Of a DNA stretch of 64,000 nt, positions 8,457 to 18,319 are shown piece after piece. The first letter of the stretch is position 1. Each line of letters begins with the position of its first letter. Made by a program: the position numbers and the translations under genes. The notes under the pieces are model-generated. The model did no database searches and had not been told where the DNA came from. It saw only the letters and a list, made by a program, of their open reading frames with translations. Origin of the DNA: Alphaproteobacteria bacterium (GTDB lineage: Bacteria; Pseudomonadota; Alphaproteobacteria; UBA828); NCBI GenBank assembly GCA_022820945.1, contig JAJEEP010000098.1:45358-109357 (forward strand), written 5' to 3'.

Positions 8457-8918
8457 ATGACAGCCTGGACGCCGGAGCGGGTCGCCACCGTGACCCGGCT
8501 GTGGAACGAAGGACTCACGACCGCCGAGATCGGGCGTGCGGTCGGCATGTCAAAGAATGCCGTCGTCGGCAAGGCGCATCGCCTGCAACTGCCGCCGCGC
8601 CCGTCGCCGATCCGGCGCGGAAAGAGTTATTCGCGCACGCCGAAGGCCAAGAACGGCGTGAACGGTGCAAACGGTGTGCATGGCGCGAACGGGCGCAAGT
8701 CGGCAACGACGCCCGCAGGGATCGCGGTGCCGGCAAGATCGCGGGCGCCGGAGACGCCTCTCGCCGTCGGCAGCTCGGCGTGCAAATGGCCCATCGGCCA
8801 TCCGGACGAGCCCAGCTTCCACTTCTGCGGCGAACTTGCGCTACTCGGCAAGCCTTACTGCCTGGAGCACTACCGCAGGGCCTACGTGGCTGTCAGGCCC
8901 CGCTCCGACGCGGCCTGA
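8457..8918 (+). CDS. gcrA: GcrA family cell-cycle regulator
   Basis: 153 residues from the ATG at 8457, which has GGAGGG 7 nt upstream; the ORF track runs further upstream without support. The N-terminal helix-turn-helix-like domain reads MTAWTPERVATVTRLWNEGL...MSKNAVVGKAHRL, and the C-terminus has the family's Cys/His block (CKWPIGHPDEPSFHFCGE...YCLEHYRRAY). In Caulobacter GcrA is a sigma-70 co-activator that prefers CcrM-methylated GANTC promoters. The linker contains an Asn-Gly-rich repeat (NGVNGANGVHGANG). The family is essentially alphaproteobacterial, which helps place the organism. Confidence 0.93.
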   Translation: MTAWTPERVATVTRLWNEGLTTAEIGRAVGMSKNAVVGKAHRLQLPPRPSPIRRGKSYSRTPKAKNGVNGANGVHGANGRKSATTPAGIAVPARSRAPETPLAVGSSACKWPIGHPDEPSFHFCGELALLGKPYCLEHYRRAYVAVRPRSDAA

Positions 8919-8951
8919 GCCATCCCAGACGGGGCCTCACCGCCGGCGGCG

Positions 8952-9305
8952 CTACGATGCCGGCTGGTCGGGTTCGGCTGAAGGCGACAGCCGCTCGACC
9001 TCGGCATCCATGCGGCCCTGCCACATCAGCGCCCACATGTGAAAATCGCCGGCCAGGCTGAAGAACGGGTAGGTGAAGGTCGCCGGCCGGTTGCGCTCGA
9101 TCAAGAGGTGGCTGATCCAGGCGAAGAAGTAGCCGCACACGAGCGCGGCAATCAGCAGCAGCGGCTCTCCGAGGACACCGGCGACGACAACCAGAGCAAC
9201 GGAACCCGTGGTGCCGACGAAGTGCATCCGGCGCGTCCACGGCCGGCTGTGCTCGGACACGTAGTAGGGCCAGAAGGCTCGATACCGACGGATTCGATCG
9301 CTCAT
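8952..9305 (-). CDS. Mpo1-like (DUF962) protein
   Basis: 117 residues from the ATG at 9305, preferred over 9320 because GGAGG lies 8 nt upstream. It carries the DUF962/Mpo1 motifs RAFWPYYVSEHSRPWTRRMHFVGT and SHLLIERNRPATFTYP, with conserved histidines and two hydrophobic segments. Yeast Mpo1 is an Fe(II)-dependent dioxygenase acting in alpha-oxidation of 2-hydroxy fatty acids; whether the bacterial protein does the same is not established here. Small inner-membrane protein, divergent from the neighbouring thioredoxin-like gene. Confidence 0.8.
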   Translation of the reverse strand: MSDRIRRYRAFWPYYVSEHSRPWTRRMHFVGTTGSVALVVVAGVLGEPLLLIAALVCGYFFAWISHLLIERNRPATFTYPFFSLAGDFHMWALMWQGRMDAEVERLSPSAEPDQPAS

Positions 9306-9452
9306 CGTCGCTGCCTCCATCTCTGTCGCGCGTGCAACGCCGCCATCATGTCGCCCAATTCGTTGCGTTTTCAGGCTATGTTTGTGATTCTACACCATCG
9401 CTCTCGACTCACGATTGCGCGGTGAACCCACACGGTCAGGGAGATCACGCCC

Positions 9453-10010
9453 ATGGCGGCGATGACCACACCCGTCTGCGATTTCGGCTGGAAGGCGGTC
9501 GACTTTCGGCTGGAGGGGACCGACGGCAAGACCTACACGCTCGCGGACTGCGCCGGCGAGCGCGGTACGCTGGTGATGTTCCTCTGCAACCATTGTCCGT
9601 TCGTGAAGGCCGTCATCGACCGCATCGTGCGGGACGTGAACGAGCTCAGGAGCCACGGGATCGGCGCGGTCGCCATCATGCCGAACGACACCGAGGCCTA
9701 TCCCGCCGATTCCTTCCAGAACATGAAGATGTTCGGCAGCCAGCACGGGTTCGGCTTCCCCTATCTCATCGACCGGACCCAGGATGTGGCGCGCGCCTAC
9801 GACGCGGCGTGCACGCCTGACTTCTTCGGCTTCGACCGAGACCTCGGCCTGCAGTACCGGGGCCGGCTCGACGCCTCGCGGATGGAGCCGGTGCCCGACG
9901 CGCGCCGGGAGCTCCTCGAGGCCATGATCCAGGTTGCCGAGTCCGGGCGCGGACCCGAGGAGCAGCTGCCGTCCATGGGCTGCTCGATCAAGTGGCGCGA
10001 AGCCGCTTGA
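9453..10010 (+). CDS. Thioredoxin-fold (AhpC/TSA-like) protein
   Basis: 185 residues with the redoxin pattern: early FRLEGTDGKTYTLADCAGERG, then a strand VMFLCNHCPFVKAVIDRI holding a CxxC-type pair (Cys45, Cys48), and FPYLIDRTQDVARAYDAACTPDFFGFD. This CNHCPFVK group is a recognised thioredoxin-family branch of unknown specific substrate. No signal peptide, so cytoplasmic. The upstream 130 bp contain two GANTC sites (GATTC near 9386 and GACTC near 9407), possible CcrM methylation sites; their relevance is unproven. Confidence 0.82.
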   Translation: MAAMTTPVCDFGWKAVDFRLEGTDGKTYTLADCAGERGTLVMFLCNHCPFVKAVIDRIVRDVNELRSHGIGAVAIMPNDTEAYPADSFQNMKMFGSQHGFGFPYLIDRTQDVARAYDAACTPDFFGFDRDLGLQYRGRLDASRMEPVPDARRELLEAMIQVAESGRGPEEQLPSMGCSIKWREAA

Positions 10011-10064
10011 GCCGGTCTCCCTCGCTTTTCGGGCAGGCTGAGCGGCGCTGACGGAGGTACGCGC

Positions 10065-10802
10065 GTGGCGGATATCTTCCGAGAGGTCGATGAGGACCTT
10101 CGGCACGAACGCTATCTCAAGCTGTGGCGGCGGTGGCGCTACTGGCTGCTCGGCGTCGGTGTAGCGGCACTTGGTGCCGCGGTCGCCTACGTGATGATCG
10201 CCGATGCCAGGGAGGGCGCCCGCGAGGCCGAGGGGCGGCAGTTTGCAGCCGCCATGGCCGGCATCGAGGCCGGGCGCGGGTCGGAAGCCGTCGACCAGCT
10301 GGCGTCGCTCGCGGCCGATTCGGAGACCGGATACGCCGCGCTCGCCCGGCTGGCGGAAGCCGATTCGCGCGCCGGGCGCGGGGATGTCAGCGGTGCCATA
10401 TTCGTCTACGACCAGATCGCGGCGGACACCCGGCTCGATCCGCTCTACCGCGACCTGGGCGCCCTGCTTGCCGCGCAACGGCTGGTCGACCGCGCGTCGG
10501 CTGCGGAGGTCAACCTGCGGCTCGCACCCCTGCTGGCAGGCCATTCGCCGTGGCGGCCGCTCGCGGCGGAGCTTTCCGCCATCGTCGAGCTGCGCGCCGG
10601 CAACGAGGCGGCGGCTCGTTCGCTCTTCGCCGAGCTCGTGAGCGACCCCGCTGCGCCACTTGGCTTGCGCCAACGGGCGGCCGAGCTGCTGTTGAGCCTC
10701 GGCGGCAATCTGGAGGAGGCGCTTGCGGGTGGCGCCCAGTCGGCCGAGTGGGGCGATGCCGAAGGCTCGGACGATGCGCCGGCCGGGAGCACGGCGGAAT
10801 GA
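10065..10802 (+). CDS. Membrane-anchored TPR-like protein (YfgM-like)
   Basis: 245 residues from a GTG. The N-terminus (ADIFREVDEDLRHERYLKLWRRW) is followed by a single membrane helix at ~27-46 and an Ala-rich periplasmic helical region of the TPR_21/YfgM type. In gammaproteobacteria YfgM is a SecYEG-associated periplasmic protein encoded just before bamB and der, and the order TPR-bamB-der is kept here. The stop overlaps the bamB start (ATGA). The helical repeats are degenerate, so the exact repeat number cannot be given. Confidence 0.8.
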   Translation: MADIFREVDEDLRHERYLKLWRRWRYWLLGVGVAALGAAVAYVMIADAREGAREAEGRQFAAAMAGIEAGRGSEAVDQLASLAADSETGYAALARLAEADSRAGRGDVSGAIFVYDQIAADTRLDPLYRDLGALLAAQRLVDRASAAEVNLRLAPLLAGHSPWRPLAAELSAIVELRAGNEAAARSLFAELVSDPAAPLGLRQRAAELLLSLGGNLEEALAGGAQSAEWGDAEGSDDAPAGSTAE

Positions 10803-12154
10803 GGCGCGCCGCACCGGGAGGAGTTGCGCGGTACGCCACCCTGGTCGGCCTTTGCCTTCTCCTCGGCCTGGGCGGCTGCGACACCGTCTCAGATTGGTTT
10901 AGCGACGACGAGGAGTCGCCGGTGGCCGGCGAGCGACTCTCGGTGATTTTTCTCGAGCGTCAACTGGAGCCGGACCCCGGCGCCGAGGCGCTCACGGTGC
11001 GCCTGCCGCCGGCCTACGTGAACGAAGACTGGCCCCAGTCCGGCGGCTACCCGCACCATGCCTTGCACCACCTCGCTGCCGCCGACGTCCTCGAAGAGCG
11101 TTGGCGGGCCAGGATCGGCAGCGGCACCGACGACGACGGACCCCTTCTCGTGTCGCCGGTGGTGGCCGGCGGTCGCGTCTTCACCATGGATACGGAGAGT
11201 CTGATCTCGTCCTACGACGCCGAAACGGGTGCGAGGCTCTGGGTAGCCGATATGCTGCCGGAAGAGGATGACGAGGGCGCATTCGGCGGCGGTCTCGCGG
11301 TGGCGGGCGGCTGGCTGTTCGCGACGACGGGCCTCGGCCACGTGATCGCGCTGGATGCGGAGACCGGTGCGGTGCAGTGGCAGCAGTCGGTCGGCGAGCC
11401 CGTGCGTTCGCCGCCCGTGGTCTCCGGCGGCCGCGTGTTTGCCATCAGCCACGACAATCGGTTGTGGGCGCTGGATGCCGCTACCGGCGCCGTACAATGG
11501 AGCCATGCAGCGATCGCGGAGAGCGCGGGCTTTCTCGGCGGCGGGGCCCCGGCGGTGGAAGGCGGCATTGTGGTCGCACCCTTCTCGTCCGGCGAACTGA
11601 CGGCGTTCCGGGTCGAGAACGGCCGCACGGTCTGGGCTGACATCCTCGCCGTCCAGGGCGTCCGCATCGGCGCCATCGCCACCTTCAACGATATCGATGG
11701 CAGCCCCGTGATCGACCGCGGCATGGTGTTCGCGATCGGTCACGGCGGACGCATGGTCGCCATCGACGAGCGCAGCGGCCGGCGCATCTGGGAGCGGGAC
11801 ATTGCCGGTCTCGACACGCCCTGGGTTGCGGGCGACTTCATTTTTGTGTTGACCGCAAACGGGGAGCTTCTCTGCGTCGCGCGCGAGAGCGGGGCGATCC
11901 TCTGGGTGCGGCCGTTGCCGCGCTTCGAGGACCCGGAGGATCGTGAGGACCCGATCTTCTGGAGCGGCCCGATCCTCGTCGGCGATCGGCTCATCGCTGC
12001 GGGGTCGGACGGCAGGATACTCGCGATCTCGCCCTACGACGGCAGCATTCTCGGCGGGCGCGATGTCGGGAGCGCCGTTCGCGAGCCGCCCGTGGTCGCC
12101 GATCGGACGCTCTTCCTCGTGACCGACGCAGCGGACCTGATCGCGCTGCGCTGA
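10799..12154 (+). CDS. bamB: Outer membrane assembly lipoprotein BamB-like
   Basis: 451 residues from the ATG at 10799, which overlaps the TPR gene stop; the longer ORF is an upstream frame extension. The signal sequence ends in the lipobox LGGC (Cys27), so it is a lipoprotein. The rest is a PQQ-type eight-bladed beta-propeller with repeats such as VIALDAETGAVQW, LWALDAATGAVQW and MVAIDERSGRRIW. BamB scaffolds BamA during beta-barrel insertion. Its place between the YfgM-like gene and der (16 nt gap) is the conserved arrangement. Confidence 0.88.
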   Translation: MRRAAPGGVARYATLVGLCLLLGLGGCDTVSDWFSDDEESPVAGERLSVIFLERQLEPDPGAEALTVRLPPAYVNEDWPQSGGYPHHALHHLAAADVLEERWRARIGSGTDDDGPLLVSPVVAGGRVFTMDTESLISSYDAETGARLWVADMLPEEDDEGAFGGGLAVAGGWLFATTGLGHVIALDAETGAVQWQQSVGEPVRSPPVVSGGRVFAISHDNRLWALDAATGAVQWSHAAIAESAGFLGGGAPAVEGGIVVAPFSSGELTAFRVENGRTVWADILAVQGVRIGAIATFNDIDGSPVIDRGMVFAIGHGGRMVAIDERSGRRIWERDIAGLDTPWVAGDFIFVLTANGELLCVARESGAILWVRPLPRFEDPEDREDPIFWSGPILVGDRLIAAGSDGRILAISPYDGSILGGRDVGSAVREPPVVADRTLFLVTDAADLIALR

Positions 12155-12170
12155 GGCTGAGGCCGGCCCT

Positions 12171-13502
<1,332 letters not shown>

Positions 13503-13512
13503 GCGGATGAAC

Positions 13513-15045
13513 TCAACCCTCCGCCTCCAGCTCGTCGCGCAGCGTGCGCTTCAGCACCTTGCCATAATTGTTCTTGGGCAGGCCCGCCACGATGCGGTAG
13601 GCGCGCGGGCGCTTGAAGCGGGCAATGCTCTCCAGGCAGAGCCGGTCGAGCCGGTCTTCGGTGACGCTTTGCCCGTCGTGGGGCACGACGAAGGCGACCA
13701 CCTCTTCCCCCCATTCGGGGTGCGCACGGCCAATCACCGCCGCCTCGCGCACCGCCTCGTCGCGCAGCAGCACCTCCTCGATCTCGCGCGGGTAGATGTT
13801 GGTCCCGCCGGAGATGATCATGTCCTTGGCGCGGTCGAGCAGGGTGAGAAAGCCATCCTCGTCGAAGCGGCCGACGTCGCCGGTGTGCAGCCAGCCGCCC
13901 TTGAGCGCGCTCGCGGTGGCCTCCGGGTTCTCCCAGTAGCCCGGCATCACCACGTCGCCGCGCACGACGATCTCGCCGCTTTCGCCCACGGGCAAGGGCC
14001 GGTCCTCCTCGTCGACGACACGCACTTCGACATCGGTGCGTGCGATCCCGGCCGAGCCCAGGCGTTCGCGATAACGCGAGTGCTCGCTCTCGGCGTGGCA
14101 GGCGCGGGAGAGCGCGGTGATGGTCATCGGCGCCTCGCCCTGGCCGTAGATCTGGGCGAGCTTGGGGCCGAGGGCCGCAAGCGCCCGTTCCACGTCGGCC
14201 ACGTACATCGGGCCGCCGCCATAGACGATGAGGTCGAGGTTGGCGGTGTCGGCGCTGGCGAGCGCCGGGCTGTCGAGCAGCCGCACCACCATGGTGGGGG
14301 CCGCAAACATGCTGAGGCCGGGGTGCCGCTCGATCAGGCTGAGCACCTCCGCCGGCTCGAAGCCGCCGCTCTCGGGAATCACGTTGTTGGCGCCCTTGGC
14401 GATGAAGGGCAGCGCGTAGAGGCCCGAGCCGTGGGAGAGCGGCGCCGCGTGCAGCACGCAATCGTCCGGCGCGATCGGGTTGAGATCGGCGAAATAGCTC
14501 AGCGTCATCGTCATCAGGTTGCGGTGGCTGATGGTGGCGCCCTTGGGCCGGCCCGTGGTGCCGCTGGTGTAGAAGAGCCAGGCGGGATCGTCGGGCCGGG
14601 CTGCGGCGAGGCTTGCGGGATCGTGGCCGAGCATGGCGCGCCAGTCTTCGGAACCGGCGACGAGAGGCGGCGCGAGGCTCGGCATCTCGCCGCGCACGCT
14701 CTCGATTCCCTCGGCGTGGCCTTCGTCGGTGACGCAGAGCCGGCTTCCCGAATTGCTCAGGATGTAGGCGACCTCGCGCGGGTGCAGCTTGGCGTTGACC
14801 GGGACCGCGACCAGGCCCGCGTACCAGATGCCGAACAGCGCCTCCAGGTAGTCCGGCCGGTTGGTCATCACGATCGCGACCCGCTCACCGGGGGCCAGCC
14901 CATGCGCTGAGCGCAGCGCGCCTGCGATCGCGCCGGCCCGTTCGTGGAGCTCGCCGTATCGCGCGGTGACCGCGTCGCCGAGCGAGACCGCCGGCCGTTC
15001 GGGCAAGCTTCGTGCCGTCTTCTCCAACAGCGCTGCGATGTTCAT
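13513..15045 (-). CDS. Acyl-CoA synthetase (AMP-forming)
   Basis: 510 residues, class I adenylate-forming enzyme. Visible motifs are the P-loop YTSGTTGRPKGATISH, the A5 region YGQGEAPMT, the hinge LHTGDVGRFDEDGF...RAKDMIISGGTNIYPREIEE and the C-terminal catalytic-Lys region KNNYGKVLKRTLR. It should activate a carboxylic acid to acyl-AMP and then acyl-CoA; chain length or aromatic preference cannot be read. It is divergent from the CoxS-AOR gene set, and an aldehyde oxidoreductase making acids beside an acid-CoA ligase is suggestive but not proof of a shared pathway. Confidence 0.88.
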   Translation of the reverse strand: MNIAALLEKTARSLPERPAVSLGDAVTARYGELHERAGAIAGALRSAHGLAPGERVAIVMTNRPDYLEALFGIWYAGLVAVPVNAKLHPREVAYILSNSGSRLCVTDEGHAEGIESVRGEMPSLAPPLVAGSEDWRAMLGHDPASLAAARPDDPAWLFYTSGTTGRPKGATISHRNLMTMTLSYFADLNPIAPDDCVLHAAPLSHGSGLYALPFIAKGANNVIPESGGFEPAEVLSLIERHPGLSMFAAPTMVVRLLDSPALASADTANLDLIVYGGGPMYVADVERALAALGPKLAQIYGQGEAPMTITALSRACHAESEHSRYRERLGSAGIARTDVEVRVVDEEDRPLPVGESGEIVVRGDVVMPGYWENPEATASALKGGWLHTGDVGRFDEDGFLTLLDRAKDMIISGGTNIYPREIEEVLLRDEAVREAAVIGRAHPEWGEEVVAFVVPHDGQSVTEDRLDRLCLESIARFKRPRAYRIVAGLPKNNYGKVLKRTLRDELEAEG

Positions 15046-15148
15046 GCCTGCGCCCCGCTAACCGCATTCCCGTCCCGCTCATCCTATACCGGCGGTGCAA
15101 CGCCAGCGCCACCGAGTACCGGCCGCGCGCGGGCGCGGCACAAACGCT

Positions 15149-15177
15149 TTGTCCGCCATGCTGGCCGCGGTTATTCT
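15149..15177 (+). promoter_or_regulatory. Candidate promoter for the CoxS-AOR gene set
   Basis: TTGTCC (15149-15154) and TATTCT (15172-15177) are 17 bp apart, each matching 4 of 6 consensus positions, and lie about 35 bp before the GTG of the 2Fe-2S gene. Confidence 0.4.
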
Positions 15178-15211
15178 CTTTGCCAGACGCGATTCACAGG
15201 GGGGAGGCAGC

Positions 15212-15685
15212 GTGCCCGAGGCGCAGGTCAAGATGACCGTCAATGGCGAGGAGGTTGCCCGCGAGGTGTCGACCCGCACCCTGCTCGTCGAGTTCCTGCG
15301 CTACGATCTCGGCCTCACCGGCACCCATGTCGGCTGCGACACGAGCCAGTGCGGCGCCTGCAACGTGCACGTCGACGGCGAGTGCGTGAAGGCCTGCACC
15401 ATGCTGGCGGTACAGGCCGACGGCGCGGACGTGCTCACCATCGAGGGCGTGGCCGACGGCGAAACGCTCCATCCCATGCAGGCGGCGTTCAAGGAGCATC
15501 ATGCGCTGCAGTGCGGCTTCTGTACGCCCGGCATGGTGATGTGTGCGCTCGACCTGGTGAAGCGGAACGGGAAGCCGAGCGAGGCGGAGATTCGCGCCTA
15601 TCTGGAGGGCAATTTCTGCCGGTGTACCGGCTACCACAATATCGTGAAGGCCATCGCCGCGGGCGCCGAGGCGATGGCGGGCTAG
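15212..15685 (+). CDS. (2Fe-2S)-binding protein, CoxS/XdhA small-subunit type
   Basis: 157 residues from a GTG behind GGGGAGG. The N-terminal plant-type ferredoxin domain has [21 protein letters not shown] (Cys42, 47, 50, 62) and the C-terminal domain has [10 protein letters not shown] and [11 protein letters not shown] (Cys101, 104, 136, 138). This is the complete two-cluster small subunit of the xanthine oxidase/CO dehydrogenase family. Normally it sits beside a molybdopterin large subunit (CoxL) and an FAD subunit (CoxM); neither is in this window. Instead, aorA follows after 125 nt. It may serve an unlinked molybdoenzyme or feed electrons to or from the AOR system. Confidence 0.9.
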   Translation: MPEAQVKMTVNGEEVAREVSTRTLLVEFLRYDLGLTGTHVGCDTSQCGACNVHVDGECVKACTMLAVQADGADVLTIEGVADGETLHPMQAAFKEHHALQCGFCTPGMVMCALDLVKRNGKPSEAEIRAYLEGNFCRCTGYHNIVKAIAAGAEAMAG

Positions 15686-15810
15686 GCAATGCGCGAATGA
15701 GTCATATGATCGCCTGTCATAACCAAGGCGCACATCGCCCGGTGCAAGGCGGGCGTCTTGTGGTGTAGAGTGTCAGTGAGCGCCTGGAAGGCGCGGAGGG
15801 GGTAACGAAC

Positions 15811-16290
15811 GTGCTGAAATCGCTTCATATCGACCCGGACAAGTGTACCGGCTGCCTGCAGTGCGAGCTGGCCTGCTCCCACGTGAATGAGGGAGTGTTC
15901 AACCCCGCCAAGTCTCGCATCAAGGTGTTCAACTTCCACGATCAGGGGCGGATGGTCCCCTACACCTGCACCCAGTGCGACGAGGCGTGGTGCATGCAGG
16001 CCTGCCCGGTCGATGCGATCACGCTCGACGCAGAGACCGGCGCCAAGGTGGTCTCCGATGCGCTCTGCGTGGGCTGCAAGGTGTGCACCATCGCCTGCCC
16101 CTTCGGGACCGTGAACTACAACGCGTCCACCGGCAAGGTGATCAAGTGCGATCTCTGCGGCGGCGATCCCGAGTGCGCCAAGGCGTGCCCGACCGCGGCG
16201 ATCACCTATGTGGATGCGAACTGGACCGGCCTCGATCGGATGCGTCAGTGGGCGTCCAAGACCGACGCCGGCGCGCAGGCCGAGGCCTAG
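15811..16290 (+). CDS. aorA: AOR electron-transfer subunit, four [4Fe-4S] ferredoxin
   Basis: 159 residues from a GTG behind GGAGGGGG. Sixteen cysteines fall into four clusters: C12/15/18/22, C53/56/61/65, C86/89/92/96 and C113/116/122/126, the HycB/FdhB-like layout. The same type of subunit (AorA) partners the tungsten enzyme in the AorABC aldehyde oxidoreductase of Aromatoleum. It lies 12 nt before the AOR large-subunit gene. The 125-bp gap upstream has a weak hairpin (CGCCCG/CGGGCG, 15736-15755) and two GTCATA copies 15 bp apart; I assign no function to them. Confidence 0.88.
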   Translation: MLKSLHIDPDKCTGCLQCELACSHVNEGVFNPAKSRIKVFNFHDQGRMVPYTCTQCDEAWCMQACPVDAITLDAETGAKVVSDALCVGCKVCTIACPFGTVNYNASTGKVIKCDLCGGDPECAKACPTAAITYVDANWTGLDRMRQWASKTDAGAQAEA

Positions 16291-16302
16291 GGAGGACTCG
16301 TC

Positions 16303-18147
16303 ATGGCATGGGCAAGGAACGTGCTGCGGGTGAACCTCACCGAGGGCACCTGCAAGAACGAGCCGTTGAACATGGAATGGGCCCAGAAGTACCTGGGCCA
16401 GCGGGGGCTCGCCACGAAGTATCTGGTCGAGGAGACCGACCCGAGGGTCGATCCGCTCTCGCCCGACAACAAGATGATCATGACCACCGGCCCGCTGACC
16501 GGCACCTGCGCGTCGACGGCCGGGCGCTATTCGGTCGTGACCAAGGGCGCGCTTACCGGCGCGATCGCGTGCTCGAATTCCGGCGGCTTCTTCGGCAACG
16601 AGATGAAGAACGCCGGCTACGATATGATCATCTTCGAGGGCCGGTCGCCGAATCCGGTCTACCTCCTGGTGGAGAACGACAGCGCCCAGCTGATCGATGC
16701 CAGCGAGTTCTGGGGCAAATCGGTCTGGGATACCGAGGAGGGGATCAAGGCCAAGCATCAGGATCCGCTGATCCGCGTCGCCTCCATCGGCGTCGCCGGT
16801 GAGGCTGGCGTGAAGTTCGCCTGCGTGGTGAACGATATGCACCGCGCCGCCGGGCGCTCCGGTGTCGGCACGGTCATGGGGTCGAAGAACCTCAAGGCCG
16901 TGGCGATTCGCGGCACGTTGGGCGTCTCGGTCGAGGATGTCGGCTCCTTCATGCAGGCGACCGCCGAGGGCAAGCAGACCCTCGCGGACAACGCCGTCAC
17001 CGGTCAGGGCCTGCCGGCCTACGGCACCCAGGTGCTGATGAACGTCATCAACGAGGTCGGGGCGCTGCCCACCCGCAACCATCGGGACGTGCAGTTCGAC
17101 GGTGCGAAGAATATCTCGGCCGAGGCGATGGCCGAGCCCCGCGCCGACGGCAAGCCCAACCTGGTGACCAACGCCGCCTGCTTCGGCTGCACCATCGCCT
17201 GCGGGCGCATCTCCACGGTCGAGCGGACCCACTACACGGTGGCCGAGCGGCCGGAGTATCAGATCGCCTCCGGCGGCCTCGAGTACGAGGCGGCCTGGGC
17301 GCTGGGCGCGGCCACGGGCGTGGACGATCTCGACGCGCTCACCTTCGCCAACTTCATCTGCAACGAGCAGGGCATCGACCCGATCTCCTTCGGCGCCACT
17401 GTCGGCGCCGCCATGGAGCTCTATGAGGAAGGCGCCATCGGCGACGCCGAGACCGGCGGCATCGAGTGCAAGTTCGGCTCCGCCAAGGCGCTGACCGACC
17501 TCGCCGAGCTCACCGGCAAGGGCGAGGGTTTTGGGGCCGAGATCGGCCTCGGCTCCAAGCGGCTCTGCGAGAAGTATGGCAAGCCGGAGCTCTCGATGTC
17601 GGTCAAGGGCCAGGAGTTCCCGGCCTACGATTCGCGCGGCATTCAGGGCATGGGCCTCGCCTACGCGACCGCGAACCGGGGCGCCTGCCACCTGCGGGCC
17701 TACACCGTCTCGTCCGAGATCCTGGGCGTGCCGGAGAAAACCGACCCGCACGTGACCGAGGGCAAGGCCGGCCTGGTCAAGGCCTTCCAGGACGCGACCT
17801 CTGCGGTGGATTCTTCCGGCCTTTGTGTCTTCACCACCTTCGCCTGGTCGCTCGACGACATCGCACCGCAGATCAACGCGGCCTGCGAGGGCGACTGGAC
17901 GGCGGAGAAGCTGCTGGAGGTCGGCGAGCGGGTCTGGAACCTGGAGCGGCAGTACAACTGCGCGGCGGGCTTCACGGGCAAGGACGACAACCTGCCAGAG
18001 CGTCTGCTCAAGGACGCGGCGAAGACCGGCCCGGCCGAAGGCCTCACCAACGGCCTCGCCCAGATGCTGCCGGAATACTACGAGGTGCGCGGCTGGACCG
18101 ACGACGGCGTGCCCAGCAACGAGACGGTGGAGCGCCTCGCGCTCTAG
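16303..18147 (+). CDS. aorB: Aldehyde:ferredoxin oxidoreductase family protein (tungsten/molybdenum)
   Basis: 614 residues. The family signature AGRSGVGTVMGSKNLKAVA (about 183-201) binds the bis-pterin cofactor, CFGCTIAC supplies three [4Fe-4S] cysteines (Cys293, 296, 300) with a fourth at SSGLCVF (Cys508), and GIQGMGLAYATANRGACHLR (446-465) is the second cofactor segment. Known members oxidise aldehydes to acids, or reduce acids, using W-bispterin. Start chosen at the ATG behind GGGAGG. Context (AorA before, FAD subunit and MoaD-like protein after) points to an AorABC-type NAD-linked enzyme. Metal and substrate are unproven. Confidence 0.9.
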   Translation: MAWARNVLRVNLTEGTCKNEPLNMEWAQKYLGQRGLATKYLVEETDPRVDPLSPDNKMIMTTGPLTGTCASTAGRYSVVTKGALTGAIACSNSGGFFGNEMKNAGYDMIIFEGRSPNPVYLLVENDSAQLIDASEFWGKSVWDTEEGIKAKHQDPLIRVASIGVAGEAGVKFACVVNDMHRAAGRSGVGTVMGSKNLKAVAIRGTLGVSVEDVGSFMQATAEGKQTLADNAVTGQGLPAYGTQVLMNVINEVGALPTRNHRDVQFDGAKNISAEAMAEPRADGKPNLVTNAACFGCTIACGRISTVERTHYTVAERPEYQIASGGLEYEAAWALGAATGVDDLDALTFANFICNEQGIDPISFGATVGAAMELYEEGAIGDAETGGIECKFGSAKALTDLAELTGKGEGFGAEIGLGSKRLCEKYGKPELSMSVKGQEFPAYDSRGIQGMGLAYATANRGACHLRAYTVSSEILGVPEKTDPHVTEGKAGLVKAFQDATSAVDSSGLCVFTTFAWSLDDIAPQINAACEGDWTAEKLLEVGERVWNLERQYNCAAGFTGKDDNLPERLLKDAAKTGPAEGLTNGLAQMLPEYYEVRGWTDDGVPSNETVERLAL

Positions 18148-18175
18148 CCCGCATCGTTCGTCATTCTCGTGACGG

Positions 18176-18214
18176 CGGGGGGCCGCGCGCACCGACGAGG
18201 GCGCCGGTCCCCCG
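18176..18214 (+). repeat. Strong stem-loop between aorB and aorC
   Basis: CGGGGGGCCG (18176-18185) can pair with CGGTCCCCCG (18205-18214): ten pairs including one G-U, with a 19-nt loop. There is no downstream T-run, so it is not a classical terminator. It may set differential mRNA stability between aorAB and aorC. The same 172-bp gap also holds a perfect palindrome GTGACGTCAC (18228-18237). Confidence 0.5.
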
Positions 18215-18319
18215 GCTTGTATCGAGGGTGACGTCACTGAACGCGACGAAATGGGCCATCCCCTGCCGCGCACGGGCGCGGGCCGTGGGGACGGTACGAA
18301 GAGCCAAGCGGGAGCCAAC

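Noticed and set aside
9386-9411. GATTC and GACTC as a CcrM/GcrA regulatory cluster
   Set aside because: GANTC sites occur about every few hundred bases in DNA of this composition, so two near each other is not significant.
15736-15755. Terminator before aorA
   Set aside because: Only six pairs with an 8-nt loop and no T-run; too weak to call.
15212-18147. Reading the CoxS-AOR pair as a CO dehydrogenase
   Set aside because: The large subunit is an AOR-family protein, not CoxL, and no CoxM is present.
18228-18237. GTGACGTCAC palindrome as a stand-alone operator
   Set aside because: A perfect 10-bp palindrome is expected many times by chance in 64 kb; kept only as part of the gap description.
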